Origin: Rickettsia endosymbiont of Culicoides impunctatus | GTDB lineage: Bacteria; Pseudomonadota; Alphaproteobacteria; Rickettsiales; Rickettsiaceae | NCBI GenBank assembly: GCA_020410785.1 | Contig: CP084573.1 | Location: 1,054,001-1,118,000 of the forward strand | Length of the DNA: 64,000 bases | Reading direction: 5' to 3' | In this document: positions 42,890 to 50,983 of the stretch, piece after piece | Layout of the letters: the number at the start of each line of letters is the position of its first letter | Position numbering within the stretch: the first letter of the stretch is position 1 | Position numbers and translations under genes: made by a program | Notes under the pieces: generated by a model | The model's input: the letters and a program-made list of their open reading frames with translations, nothing else | Told to the model about the DNA's origin: nothing | The model's database searches: none

Positions 42890-43951
42890 TTACTGTACTT
42901 TCAGTAATTCATTGATTCTTGTAACAGATAATCTAGTCATTCTTGCTACTTCCTCAATAGAGTTACCACTTTTTATCATCATTTTTATTAATTTAGCTTC
43001 TCCTCTGGTCTCTCCTCTGGCTTCTCCTCTAGCCTCTCCGATTTTGATACCATCTTGTAGTCCGATTTGAATCCCTTCTTCTTTCCATACTTGAGCTATA
43101 CTAGGCATAAGTTCTTCTCCTTTTTCTTTAGTTAAACTATTTTTTAATATTTTTTCTAACTCTATTTTATCATTTTGCTCAATAAAGGTCAAAGTATACT
43201 GTAATAGATTTCTTATATGGTCATAGCCTATTGTTATTTCACTCAATTTAGGCAAGAGATGAGAGATTTCTTGCCATCTCTTCAGTAATTGACGTTCGTG
43301 GATGTGTTTGAGGAAAAATAACAAAATCCCAGACCATACTTTTTCCTTGAGTTCTTCATCGGGGATATCATGTACGTTAATAAGCTGACAATCGTTGATC
43401 CAGAAACCTCTAGCTAAATCTGGATGGCTAAATAAATTCCATATATTGAGCGATGCGTTATATTTCTTCTTGCCATTATAAAGTATTAAGGGATAAATTA
43501 ATGGAAGGCTTTTATAGTCAATTGATGAGAAGTTGGGGACGTTGTCACTCGTCGCTCGCCTATTACTTATAGGCGTCGCTCCATCGCTCCTAGCCCCAAA
43601 TTCTCCTGAATTGACTATAGCTTTAGGATTAGTAGTTAAATATAGATCACAAATATTAATTATATATTTAAATAACCTAAATGCCATCATTTTATCAACA
43701 GTACTTTGATGTTCCAATAGCAAAAAAATATAGCCATCCTGATCATTAAACTTAACAGAAAATAATACATCAGAAATAGTTTCAGAAAGGTCTGACTCAA
43801 TAAAACTATCTTTTTCTAATTTTAAAGATGTGCTATCGATTAAAGCCATCACATCCTTCGGCAAATGAGTTGCCAAAAACTCTTGAGCAACTATTGGATT
43901 CTCCATAGATTTGCGAAAGATTTCGTCATGTTTTGGCTTGTCTAGAGTCAT
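42890..43951 (-). CDS. Rpn-family recombination-promoting nuclease, copy 1, with in-frame repeat
   Basis: A PD-(D/E)XK nuclease related to RpnA-E. The N-terminal part reads MTLDKPKHDEIFRKSMENPI, the catalytic core is SDVLFSVKF and GYIFLLLEHQS, and the C-terminus has an IGEARGEARGETRGEAKL coiled repeat followed by a helix-turn-helix-like end (SIEEVARMTRLSVTRINELL). A 107-bp family A repeat (43513-43619) adds residues 111-146. It is the 5'-to-3' downstream twin of 43992-45008, with over 90 percent identity by eye. Confidence 0.88.
   Translation of the reverse strand: MTLDKPKHDEIFRKSMENPIVAQEFLATHLPKDVMALIDSTSLKLEKDSFIESDLSETISDVLFSVKFNDQDGYIFLLLEHQSTVDKMMAFRLFKYIINICDLYLTTNPKAIVNSGEFGARSDGATPISNRRATSDNVPNFSSIDYKSLPLIYPLILYNGKKKYNASLNIWNLFSHPDLARGFWINDCQLINVHDIPDEELKEKVWSGILLFFLKHIHERQLLKRWQEISHLLPKLSEITIGYDHIRNLLQYTLTFIEQNDKIELEKILKNSLTKEKGEELMPSIAQVWKEEGIQIGLQDGIKIGEARGEARGETRGEAKLIKMMIKSGNSIEEVARMTRLSVTRINELLKVQ
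43513..43619. repeat. 107-bp palindrome, family A, inside Rpn copy 1
   Basis: Compared with the twin gene, it is inserted after GGAAGGCTTTTA; the twin continues GTTTTAGGATTAG there. The translation is VNSGEFGARSDGATPISN followed by RRATSDNVPNFSSIDY. Confidence 0.92.
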
Positions 43952-43991
43952 AATAAAATTTGCTTATATAGCTAATCTAATAATTCATTAC

Positions 43992-45008
43992 TTACTGTAC
44001 TTTCAGTAATTCATTGATTTTAGTAATAGATAGTCCAGTAATTCTCGCTACTTCTTCAATAGAGCTACCATTGTTTATCATCATTTTTATTAATTTAGCT
44101 TCACCCTCGGCTCTACCCTCGGCTCTACCTTTATCTTCTCCTCTAACTTCTCCGATTCTAATACCATCCTGTACTCCGATTTTAATACCATCTTGCACTC
44201 CGATTTTGATACCATCCTGTAGCCCGATTTGAATCCCTTCTTCTTTCCATACTTGAGCTATACTAGGCATAAGTTCTTCTCCTTTTTCTTTAGTTAAACT
44301 ATTTTTTAATATTTTTTCTAACTCTATTTTATCATTTTGCTCAATAAAGATCAAAGTATACTGTAATAGATTTCTTATATGGTCATAGCCTATTGTTATT
44401 TCACTCAATTTAGGCAAGATATGAGAGATTTCTTGCCATCTTTTCAGTAATTGACGTTCGTGGATGTGTTTGAGGAAAAATAACAAAATCCCAGACCATA
44501 CTTTTTCCTTGAGTTCTTCATCGGGGATATCATGTACGTTAATAAGCTGACAATCGTTGATCCAGAAACCTCTAGCTAAATCTGGATGGCTAAATAAATT
44601 CCATATATTGAGCGATGCGTTATATTTCTTCTTGCCATTATAAATTATTAGGGGATAAATTAATGGAAGGCTTTTAGTTTTAGGATTAGTAGTTAAATAT
44701 AGATCACAAATATTAATCATATATTTAAATAACCTAAATGCCATCATTTTATCAATAGTACTTTGATGTTCCAATAGCAAAAAAATATAGCCATCCTGAT
44801 CATTAAACTTAACAGAAAATAATACATCAGAAATAGTTTCAGAAAGGTCTGGCTCAATAAAACTATCTTTTTCTAATTTTACAGTTGTGCTATCGATTAA
44901 AGCCAGCACATCCTTCGGCAAATGAGTTGCCAAGAATTCTTGAGCAACTATTGGATTCTCCATAGATTTGCGAAAGATTTCGTCATGTTTTGGCTTGTCT
45001 AGAGTCAT
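43992..45008 (-). CDS. Rpn-family recombination-promoting nuclease, copy 2, without insertion
   Basis: The tandem twin of 42890-43951, 338 residues. It lacks the repeat: DLYLTTNPKTKSLPLIYPL runs straight through. Near the C-terminus it has extra copies of the IGVQDGIKIG unit (three in a row) and then GRAEGRAEGEAKL, so the two copies differ in the number of short repeats. Rpn proteins are DNA endonucleases that promote RecA-independent transfer in E. coli; here the function is inferred. It precedes copy 1 by 40 bases on the same strand. Confidence 0.88.
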   Translation of the reverse strand: MTLDKPKHDEIFRKSMENPIVAQEFLATHLPKDVLALIDSTTVKLEKDSFIEPDLSETISDVLFSVKFNDQDGYIFLLLEHQSTIDKMMAFRLFKYMINICDLYLTTNPKTKSLPLIYPLIIYNGKKKYNASLNIWNLFSHPDLARGFWINDCQLINVHDIPDEELKEKVWSGILLFFLKHIHERQLLKRWQEISHILPKLSEITIGYDHIRNLLQYTLIFIEQNDKIELEKILKNSLTKEKGEELMPSIAQVWKEEGIQIGLQDGIKIGVQDGIKIGVQDGIRIGEVRGEDKGRAEGRAEGEAKLIKMMINNGSSIEEVARITGLSITKINELLKVQ

Positions 45009-45049
45009 AATAAAATTTACTTATATATTCACCTTACCCACATCTATTA

Positions 45050-45165
45050 GCAAAACCACGTAGTGGTCGTGGCAATCCATAAAAATGATTAGAAATGGAT
45101 TGCCACGCCACCTACGGTGGCTCGCAATGACAGGAATGCTATGCCTCCTCACAATGACGGTGGTA
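45050..45165. repeat. GCAAT-type palindrome, family B
   Basis: GCAAAACCACGTAGTGGTCG with GGCAATCCATAAAAATG, and the complement GGATTGCCACGCCACC then GGTGGCTCGCAATGACA, with a further CTCACAATGACGG. Confidence 0.8.
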
Positions 45166-45208
45166 CCCTTAATAAAATATTTGTGGATAACTAACATCCA
45201 TTTGCTTA

Positions 45209-46066
45209 TTATCCCTTGATTTTAGTAGCAATAAAATCACTTTCCGTTATTTCTTTATTTAGCAATGAGTTGCTGTTTCTATCTATACAATCCTCTATCA
45301 GTTCTTTTAAACTAAAAGCACAAGAAAGAACAGTAAGTTCCTCTTCTTTGAATGACATTGAGACCACAGCATGTTTGGTAGAAATTCTTTCTGCCATTAT
45401 TTCAAGTTTACTTTGGTTCTTAGCAGTTAAAATTGTAAACGGATGATATGATATCCCTGAATGCTTTCCCCCACCAGCATCATTAAATTCTAGTAACCTC
45501 AAGGAAGAGGTATCTGCTTTTCTCCCTACTTCTATGGCAGCTATAGGTACTAAATTTACTAATTTAGCAGGAGATAGCTGTTTACTTGCTACAATTGACA
45601 CTTTATGAGGCGCAGAACTGACGCTCTGATCTATATACTGCTCTATATACTCAAACTTTCTTTGTTCAGGAGTAGAATGGAATGGTTTGTATCCAGATAA
45701 AATTTTATCATTTCCTCTTAGTATCGCCTTAATTTCTTCCACTGTATCAGCATCTGTACAAATAGTAACCCCATAATATTGTAAACTTTCTACAGGTGTT
45801 TCTGTTGTTCTTTTCAATTGATCTTCAGCCGTACCTTCAGTCATTGTATTTGTGAAATCAGAAAAAACAGACCCTAACCGGGATTGACATTCCTCTCTTA
45901 CTTTACGTATTGAATCACTATCTGCAAAATGTACTTCCACAGCAGGCATCTTCCCTTCAGGGAATCTATGCCCCATCCCTAGAGACATATGACCCAAAGC
46001 ATTTAATGATTTACCGAATGGGATATCTTTATTTAAAACTGAAAATAGTGTATTTAACTTTGACAT
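45209..46066 (-). CDS. unknown protein, probably two DUF2000-like domains
   Basis: A 285-residue cytosolic protein without signal or membrane segment. The first part reads VLNKDIPFGKSLNALGHMSL, with the pattern of DUF2000 (peptidyl-tRNA-hydrolase-2-like fold). The second, residues about 150-240, starts HKVSIVASKQLSPAKLVNLV, ends KHSGISYHPFTILTA, and repeats the same layout. No enzymatic role is established. It sits between the Rpn genes and iscS. A good AGAGGT ribosome site precedes the ATG. Confidence 0.6.
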   Translation of the reverse strand: MSKLNTLFSVLNKDIPFGKSLNALGHMSLGMGHRFPEGKMPAVEVHFADSDSIRKVREECQSRLGSVFSDFTNTMTEGTAEDQLKRTTETPVESLQYYGVTICTDADTVEEIKAILRGNDKILSGYKPFHSTPEQRKFEYIEQYIDQSVSSAPHKVSIVASKQLSPAKLVNLVPIAAIEVGRKADTSSLRLLEFNDAGGGKHSGISYHPFTILTAKNQSKLEIMAERISTKHAVVSMSFKEEELTVLSCAFSLKELIEDCIDRNSNSLLNKEITESDFIATKIKG

Positions 46067-46094
46067 TTTATACCTCTAATATTAAATTTGTCAG

Positions 46095-46244
46095 TAGACC
46101 TCTTGCAAAACTCGCTTATGAGCAAAGATTTGGAGGAAACGCTTCACCTCGAACCGCAGCGTACTCTAAATGTACGTGAGGATTCGAGTACCGCATCGAC
46201 GTACAAATTACCAGCAGAAGAAGTAGAGTTTTGCAAGAGGTCTA
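46095..46244. repeat. 150-bp palindrome, family E, at the iscS 3' end
   Basis: TAGACCTCTTGCAAAACTC and GAGTTTTGCAAGAGGTCTA are perfect 19-bp inverted ends. The centre contains GAGGATTCGAGTACCGCATC. The outer TAG is also the iscS stop codon. Confidence 0.88.
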
Positions 46245-47498
46245 GTGTACTGCCCACTTAATTTGCTTTAAATTAACACCTTCTTGAACCATCTCCCAAA
46301 GAGGACTCAGTTCTCTTAATTTGTTAATTTTTGACTTTATTAACTCTACAGCATAATCTATTTCTTCTTTAGTGGTAAATCTACCAATACCAAACCTAAT
46401 TGATGTATGAGCCATTTCTTCGTCAACCCCCATAGCTCTTAACACATATGATGGCTCCAGTGAAGATGAGGTACAAGCTGAGCCGGATGAAACGGCTAAA
46501 TCCTTAATAGCCAATATCATTGACTCCCCTTCGACATAAGCAAAACTTAAATTTAAATTTCCCTTATATCTCTTATGCATATCACCGTTTAAATAGACAT
46601 CAGCAATTTGTTTAGTAATATTATTATAAAATCTATCAAAAAGCTCTTCTACCCGCTTAGCATCTTGTGACATTTCCGATAGAGCTAATTCAGCTGCTGC
46701 CCCGAGTCCAACAATTAAAGGAGTTGGGAGAGTTCCAGAACGCATACCTCTTTCCTGCCCACCGCCATTTAAAATTGGTACTAATCGTACCCTAGGTTTT
46801 TTTCTTACATATAAAGCTCCAATACCTTTGGGACCATAAATTTTATGCCCAGAAATACTTGCCAAATCAATGTTACAATCATTAACATCTATGGGAATTT
46901 TACCATATCCTTGGGCAATATCTGAGTGAAAAAATACGCCTAATTCCCGACAAATTTTACCAATTTCTTTAATTGGCTGAATAACACCGATTTCATTATT
47001 TACTGCCATCACCGATACCAGCATAGTTTGGTCGGTTATGGCATTTCTTAATTGCTGTAAATCAATCAAGCCATTTGTTTGAATTGGCAAATACGTTACC
47101 TTAAACCCTTCATTTTCTAAATGCCGACAAGCATCTAAAACGCATTTATGTTCACTTATCACTGTTATTATGTGATTTTTCTTACTACCATAGAATTTAG
47201 CAATACCTTTTATCGCTAAATTGTTAGATTCAGTAGCACCAGAAGTAAAAACAATTTCTTTAGAATCAGCACCAATAAGCCTTGCCACTTTCTTTCTTGA
47301 CATTTCTACAGCTTCTTCAGCTTCCCAACCAAAGGAATGACTCCTAGAGTGTGGATTACCAAATTTAGTAATAAAATATGGCAACATACATTCTATAACC
47401 CTTGGATCCATAGGGGTTGTTGATTGATAATCCATATAAATTGGCAACGATTTACCAGTTAATTTTACTTGTTGTCTTAATTCTTCTAATTTATCCAT
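46242..47498 (-). CDS. iscS: cysteine desulfurase IscS
   Basis: PLP enzyme that delivers sulphur from cysteine to IscU and to tRNA thiolation. ATG 47498 ([19 protein letters not shown]) is chosen over a TTG at 47516. The PLP lysine is in [18 protein letters not shown] and the active-site cysteine in [19 protein letters not shown]. The C-terminus WAVH and length (about 418 residues) match Rickettsia IscS. It overlaps the upstream desulfurase by eight bases. Confidence 0.97.
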   Translation of the reverse strand: MDKLEELRQQVKLTGKSLPIYMDYQSTTPMDPRVIECMLPYFITKFGNPHSRSHSFGWEAEEAVEMSRKKVARLIGADSKEIVFTSGATESNNLAIKGIAKFYGSKKNHIITVISEHKCVLDACRHLENEGFKVTYLPIQTNGLIDLQQLRNAITDQTMLVSVMAVNNEIGVIQPIKEIGKICRELGVFFHSDIAQGYGKIPIDVNDCNIDLASISGHKIYGPKGIGALYVRKKPRVRLVPILNGGGQERGMRSGTLPTPLIVGLGAAAELALSEMSQDAKRVEELFDRFYNNITKQIADVYLNGDMHKRYKGNLNLSFAYVEGESMILAIKDLAVSSGSACTSSSLEPSYVLRAMGVDEEMAHTSIRFGIGRFTTKEEIDYAVELIKSKINKLRELSPLWEMVQEGVNLKQIKWAVH

Positions 47499-48606
47499 TT
47501 GAGTATACTTCTTCAAACGCTTTAATAAATGTCACAACATCTTCAATAGTTTGTTGATAATCGAAGCTGATTCTAATCGAAGACCTAGCATCTTCCTCAC
47601 TAACCCCCATAGCAGATAACACATGTGACTTACCAACTTTTCCTGATGAACAGGCAGAGCCGGAACTAACCGCTATACCCCTTAAATCGAAAGCTATCAA
47701 CTTAGTTTGTGCATCAGTTTCTGGCACAATCATCAAGGTAGTATTAGGTAGTCTTTCAACATTCTTTGACACTATTTTAACATTTTTATAGTTGAGTAAA
47801 TTCTGCTCCAAATATGTTTGTAATTTCTTCATTTTATTATATCTATCTTCTAGCTCATTAGTAACTATTGATGATGCAAGCCCGAACGAGGCGATTGCCA
47901 GTACATTTTCTGTACCTGAGCGAATATTCCTCTCTTGCCCTCCGCCAATCATCATCGCTTTAAGCGTATTTCCTGCCTTAACAATCAACGCACTACTACC
48001 CTGCATTCCGCCTAATTTGTGAGCCGATATAGTAGCAAAATCAACAGCTAGTTCTTTAATATTGACCGGTATTTTGCCAACTGCTTGCACGCAATCACTA
48101 TGAAATACCGCCCCATATTTTTGGGCAATTTTAACTAGCTGCTGTATGTTTTGTACAACACCACTTTCATTATTAGCCAACATCACAGAGACTAGCTTTT
48201 TACTAGCTTGACTAGTTGATAATAATTGCTCTAAATGTTCAATATCAACAATGCCATCACTATCAACGCGGATAATTTTAATATTATCCCGATATTTAGT
48301 GTGATCAAAGATCGATAAATGCTCTATACTAGAAACAAAAATTTCTCCATCATAATAATTATTCATCAGCAAATTATTACTCTCTGTACCAGAGGAAGTA
48401 AAAATTACCTGATATTCCCTAGAATTTATATCAGCTCCAACAGATTTGGCAACCTGCTGCCTAGCTATTTCTACTAAACTTCGAGCATAACGCCCCTTTG
48501 TATGAATAGAAGACGGATTATAATAGGTCTCTTTCATCAAATTCTCCATCAGCTCTTTAACCTTAGGATGAATGTTAGTAGTAGCATTATGATCTAAATA
48601 TAACAT
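47491..48606 (-). CDS. second cysteine desulfurase, NifS/IscS-like
   Basis: A 371-residue paralogue: [20 protein letters not shown] at the start, PLP lysine in [17 protein letters not shown], active-site cysteine in [19 protein letters not shown]. Rickettsia keeps two tandem iscS-like genes here; the division of work between them is unknown. iscR lies 362 bases upstream on the same strand, separated by two repeats. Confidence 0.92.
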   Translation of the reverse strand: MLYLDHNATTNIHPKVKELMENLMKETYYNPSSIHTKGRYARSLVEIARQQVAKSVGADINSREYQVIFTSSGTESNNLLMNNYYDGEIFVSSIEHLSIFDHTKYRDNIKIIRVDSDGIVDIEHLEQLLSTSQASKKLVSVMLANNESGVVQNIQQLVKIAQKYGAVFHSDCVQAVGKIPVNIKELAVDFATISAHKLGGMQGSSALIVKAGNTLKAMMIGGGQERNIRSGTENVLAIASFGLASSIVTNELEDRYNKMKKLQTYLEQNLLNYKNVKIVSKNVERLPNTTLMIVPETDAQTKLIAFDLRGIAVSSGSACSSGKVGKSHVLSAMGVSEEDARSSIRISFDYQQTIEDVVTFIKAFEEVYSNG

Positions 48607-48670
48607 AATTTTTCAGCCCACTAATACAAAAGTTGTAAAAAAATAATTTTTATATTAGTTATTGTTCACA

Positions 48671-48766
48671 ACGTCATGGCAAGGAGCTACTTTAGTAGCA
48701 ACGAACCAATCCAGAAAACGAGTAGAAATGGATTGCTTCGCAGGCTTACGCCTCCTCGCAATGACG
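48671..48766. repeat. GCAAT-type palindrome, family B
   Basis: ACGTCATGGCAAGGAGCTAC then AGCAACGAACCAATCCAG, and the complement ATGGATTGCTTCGCAGGC then CTCCTCGCAATGACGG, followed by GCTAATCGGGTTAGCTATAT. Confidence 0.85.
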
Positions 48767-48817
48767 GAAATATAGCTAATCGGGTTAGCTATATAGGGAA
48801 TTTAGTTTGACTATATA

Positions 48818-48966
48818 CGCTCCTAATCATTTGAAAAGTTGGTAGACGAAGATCAAAATCAAGAAGTGCTAGGAGTATTCAAGCCGAGGAGCGGAGCGTA
48901 CATTTAGTACGTGAGTACCACAGGTCTTGAATAACGACAACGCAATTCTTGATTTTCATCGAGTAT
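48818..48966. repeat. 149-bp palindrome, family C
   Basis: CTAATCATTTGAAAAGTTGG with ATCAAAATCAAGAAGTGC and the inverted arm CAATTCTTGATTTTCATC ending CGAGTATA. Together with the family B copy it fills the iscR-desulfurase spacer. Confidence 0.75.
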
Positions 48967-48968
48967 AC

Positions 48969-49370
48969 CTAAAGCATATCAGCTATCGAGATAGTATCAA
49001 AATAATCCCTTATATGCCGACTCAAACCCAACCATAAATGATGGGCGTTACATTGCACTTTATTAGGTACACAACTATTTCCAGATTTCCCTAAACATCT
49101 GGTCATTTCGATATTCTCATCTACCGCATCAATAATATTAGCAATCTTGATTTTATCTAATTTTTCATTAATGATGTAACCACCTTTTCGACCTTTAGCT
49201 GATCTAACTATGTTAGCTTTCTTCAGTTTTGCAAAAATTTGCTCCAAATAATTAACCGGTATATGTTGTTTTGCTGAAATTTCAGCCAAGGTAACAGGCA
49301 TATTCGACATTTGCGATGCAATTTCTAAGATTGCCATCACCGCATATCGCCCTTTTGTAGTTAATTGCAT
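48969..49370 (-). CDS. iscR: Rrf2-family iron-sulphur regulator
   Basis: A 133-residue winged-helix repressor: MQLTTKGRYAVMAILEIASQ at the start and the cluster-binding cysteines C-L-G-K-S-G-N-S-C and NKVQCNAHHLW. It should control the isc genes according to Fe-S supply. The Rrf2 DNA motif in its own upstream region could not be verified by eye. Confidence 0.92.
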   Translation of the reverse strand: MQLTTKGRYAVMAILEIASQMSNMPVTLAEISAKQHIPVNYLEQIFAKLKKANIVRSAKGRKGGYIINEKLDKIKIANIIDAVDENIEMTRCLGKSGNSCVPNKVQCNAHHLWLGLSRHIRDYFDTISIADML

Positions 49371-49559
49371 ACAAACGACTCCACCATTATAGCATATATC
49401 TTATAATATCCTACTAATTTAGTCAAGTATTATATTAACAAAAAAAAATCCAATTGACAGTAGCGAAATTGGTAACTAAACTTTACTTATTAGGAGGTTG
49501 CCTGCGATAACTAATAAATCAATAATCATATTATAATATTTTTAAATAGAGAGTAACAC

Positions 49560-50291
49560 ATGTCTAAGAATCAAGATAATTATGAAACAGCAGAAGAGCA
49601 AAAAGAAGCTTTTAGGAAGGTTTTTGCCCCTTTAGAAGATGTCCGAGCAGAATTTGAGAAAAAGTCAGTAGAGGAAATCAAAGAATCTAGCATATTAGAG
49701 TTGGCTAAGTATTTTTGTGCTGCTTATCAGCTGATCGAACAGTATCAAATACAGAGAAAAAATCTTTCTGATTCCAGCAACGACAGTGATGAGACAAAAC
49801 ACGAAGCGTATATCTATCTAGACAAACACAGCAAACCTGATACAGACAAGTTTATAGAAGCCTTTGATGTACTGAAAACTAAACTCCAAGTAATACTAAA
49901 CAGTAATTATGGTAATTGTGATATTAATGAGTCTTTCAAAACTTGGATAGCAGCAATTAAATATGGTCTGGATTGCTTAAAGACAAAAGATTTTAATGCT
50001 TTTTTTAGCGAAACACCAGAAATAGACAAATCTTTAATTAAAGAAGAGGTGTTGTTTGCTTTCCTTGGTTTTAAGCAATTCGTAGAAACTCCTATTTACC
50101 AAGAATCTATAGAAAAGATTATCGATATAACAGATATTCCTGAAAAACAAGAATCTAATATTGATATAGGCGATAAGAAATTACCAGAAAAAACAGTTCC
50201 ATCTAATATAGCAGAGCCGTTGCAAATTTTGGATACTACTTTGGATACTGTACCTATAACCGGTTCTAATTTGGATGGCAATGATTTATAG
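49560..50291 (+). CDS. unknown protein ending inside a family A repeat
   Basis: A 243-residue protein, no signal or membrane segment, acidic, with a helical N-terminal half (AEEQKEAFRKVFAPLEDV, LELAKYFCAAYQLIEQYQ) and a low-complexity C-terminal third rich in Ile, Asp and Pro. I recognise no family. The last codons GGC AAT GAT TTA TAG overlap the family A repeat at 50287, whose TATAG is the stop, so the original C-terminus has been cut. The ribosome site GAGAGT lies 7 bases upstream of ATG. A fragment end of family D (TTAGGAGGTTGCCTGCGATA, 49490-49512) lies before it. Confidence 0.6.
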   Translation: MSKNQDNYETAEEQKEAFRKVFAPLEDVRAEFEKKSVEEIKESSILELAKYFCAAYQLIEQYQIQRKNLSDSSNDSDETKHEAYIYLDKHSKPDTDKFIEAFDVLKTKLQVILNSNYGNCDINESFKTWIAAIKYGLDCLKTKDFNAFFSETPEIDKSLIKEEVLFAFLGFKQFVETPIYQESIEKIIDITDIPEKQESNIDIGDKKLPEKTVPSNIAEPLQILDTTLDTVPITGSNLDGNDL

Positions 50292-50392
50292 TCAATTGAT
50301 GAGAAGTTGGGGATGTCGTCACTCGTCGCTCGCCTATTACTTATAGGCGTCGCTCCATCGTTCCTAGCCCCAAATTCTCCTGAATTGACTAC
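50287..50392. repeat. 106-bp palindrome, family A, at the end of the unknown gene
   Basis: TATAGTCAATTGATGAGAAG to CCTGAATTGACTACA; the outer right end has one mismatch. Opposite-strand reading again gives VNSGEFGARNDGATPISN. Confidence 0.9.
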
Positions 50393-50459
50393 ACCTCTAT
50401 TATACCTGACTTCCAGGTTTTTTGCCAGTTGATTCACTAAAATTCCTCTTATGTTTTGC

Positions 50460-50488
50460 ATAGTATTACAACTAGCAATTGTTGTCAA
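50460..50488 (-). promoter_or_regulatory. near-consensus sigma-70 promoter
   Basis: TTGACA (50488-50483), a 17-base spacer and TACTAT (50465-50460), pointing left into the family A repeat. An open frame MQNIRGILVNQLAKNLEV follows and runs into the repeat; it may be the start of a lost gene. It is the best-matching promoter seen in the window. Confidence 0.6.
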
Positions 50489-50499
50489 TAGCTTATTTT

Positions 50500-50983
50500 C
50501 TATTTTTTATATTATTATTAAATTTTTATTCAAGTAATATAAAAATGCTAATCCTTGTAAAATAAAAACTAAAAAAAGTGAAAATTTTTAATAACAAGTG
50601 ACTAATTACCTCAAAAAAATTTTCGCGAAACGCCCCCCTATACCCCATTTTGCGACGCGGGTACCCCCCGGGTGATTTCGCGGACAATTTTTGTCAAAAA
50701 ATGTAAAAAAGTGACAAAAATTGCTAAAAATCTCAGCAAAATAGCTATAAATTAGTAGTTTAGAGTGTGCCTTATGATTCACAATCAAAGACTCGTACAC
50801 TTATAAAACGCATTACTATCAAGTTTTCTAAGTCTTAATAATTTCCATGGCTAGTTTTATGGCTGTTTCAACCCTCATTAACTAACTCTTGATTATTATT
50901 AACTTCTTTGTAATCATTCTTTTTTCGCTTAATACAATTAGTCTTTTGTTCCATTTGCCATATTTTATATCGTTGCCATTCTA
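50500..50983. other. non-coding spacer with a GC-rich pocket
   Basis: No supported gene. Around 50625-50690 there is a GC-rich patch in AT-rich DNA: TCGCGAAACGCCCCCCTA, GACGCGGGTACCCCCCGGGT and GATTTCGCGG, with CGCGAAA and TTTCGCG as inverted arms. AAAAAGTGA-like words recur at 50573, 50589 and 50704. It lies 3' of the plasmid-type replication gene; an origin role is possible but unproven. Confidence 0.4.

Noticed and set aside
43992..44232. Repeat-rich plus-strand frame (ILIPSCTPILIPS)
   Set aside because: It is the antisense of the short IGVQDGIKIG repeats in the Rpn gene.
50096..50488. Minus-strand gene of 130 codons containing the family A peptide
   Set aside because: Most of it is the repeat and the antisense of the unknown gene; only about 30 codons are unique, so it was kept as a promoter note rather than a gene.
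50606..50800. 64-codon minus-strand frame over the GC-rich patch
   Set aside because: Composition follows the patch and poly-A/T tracts; no start signal, no similarity by eye.
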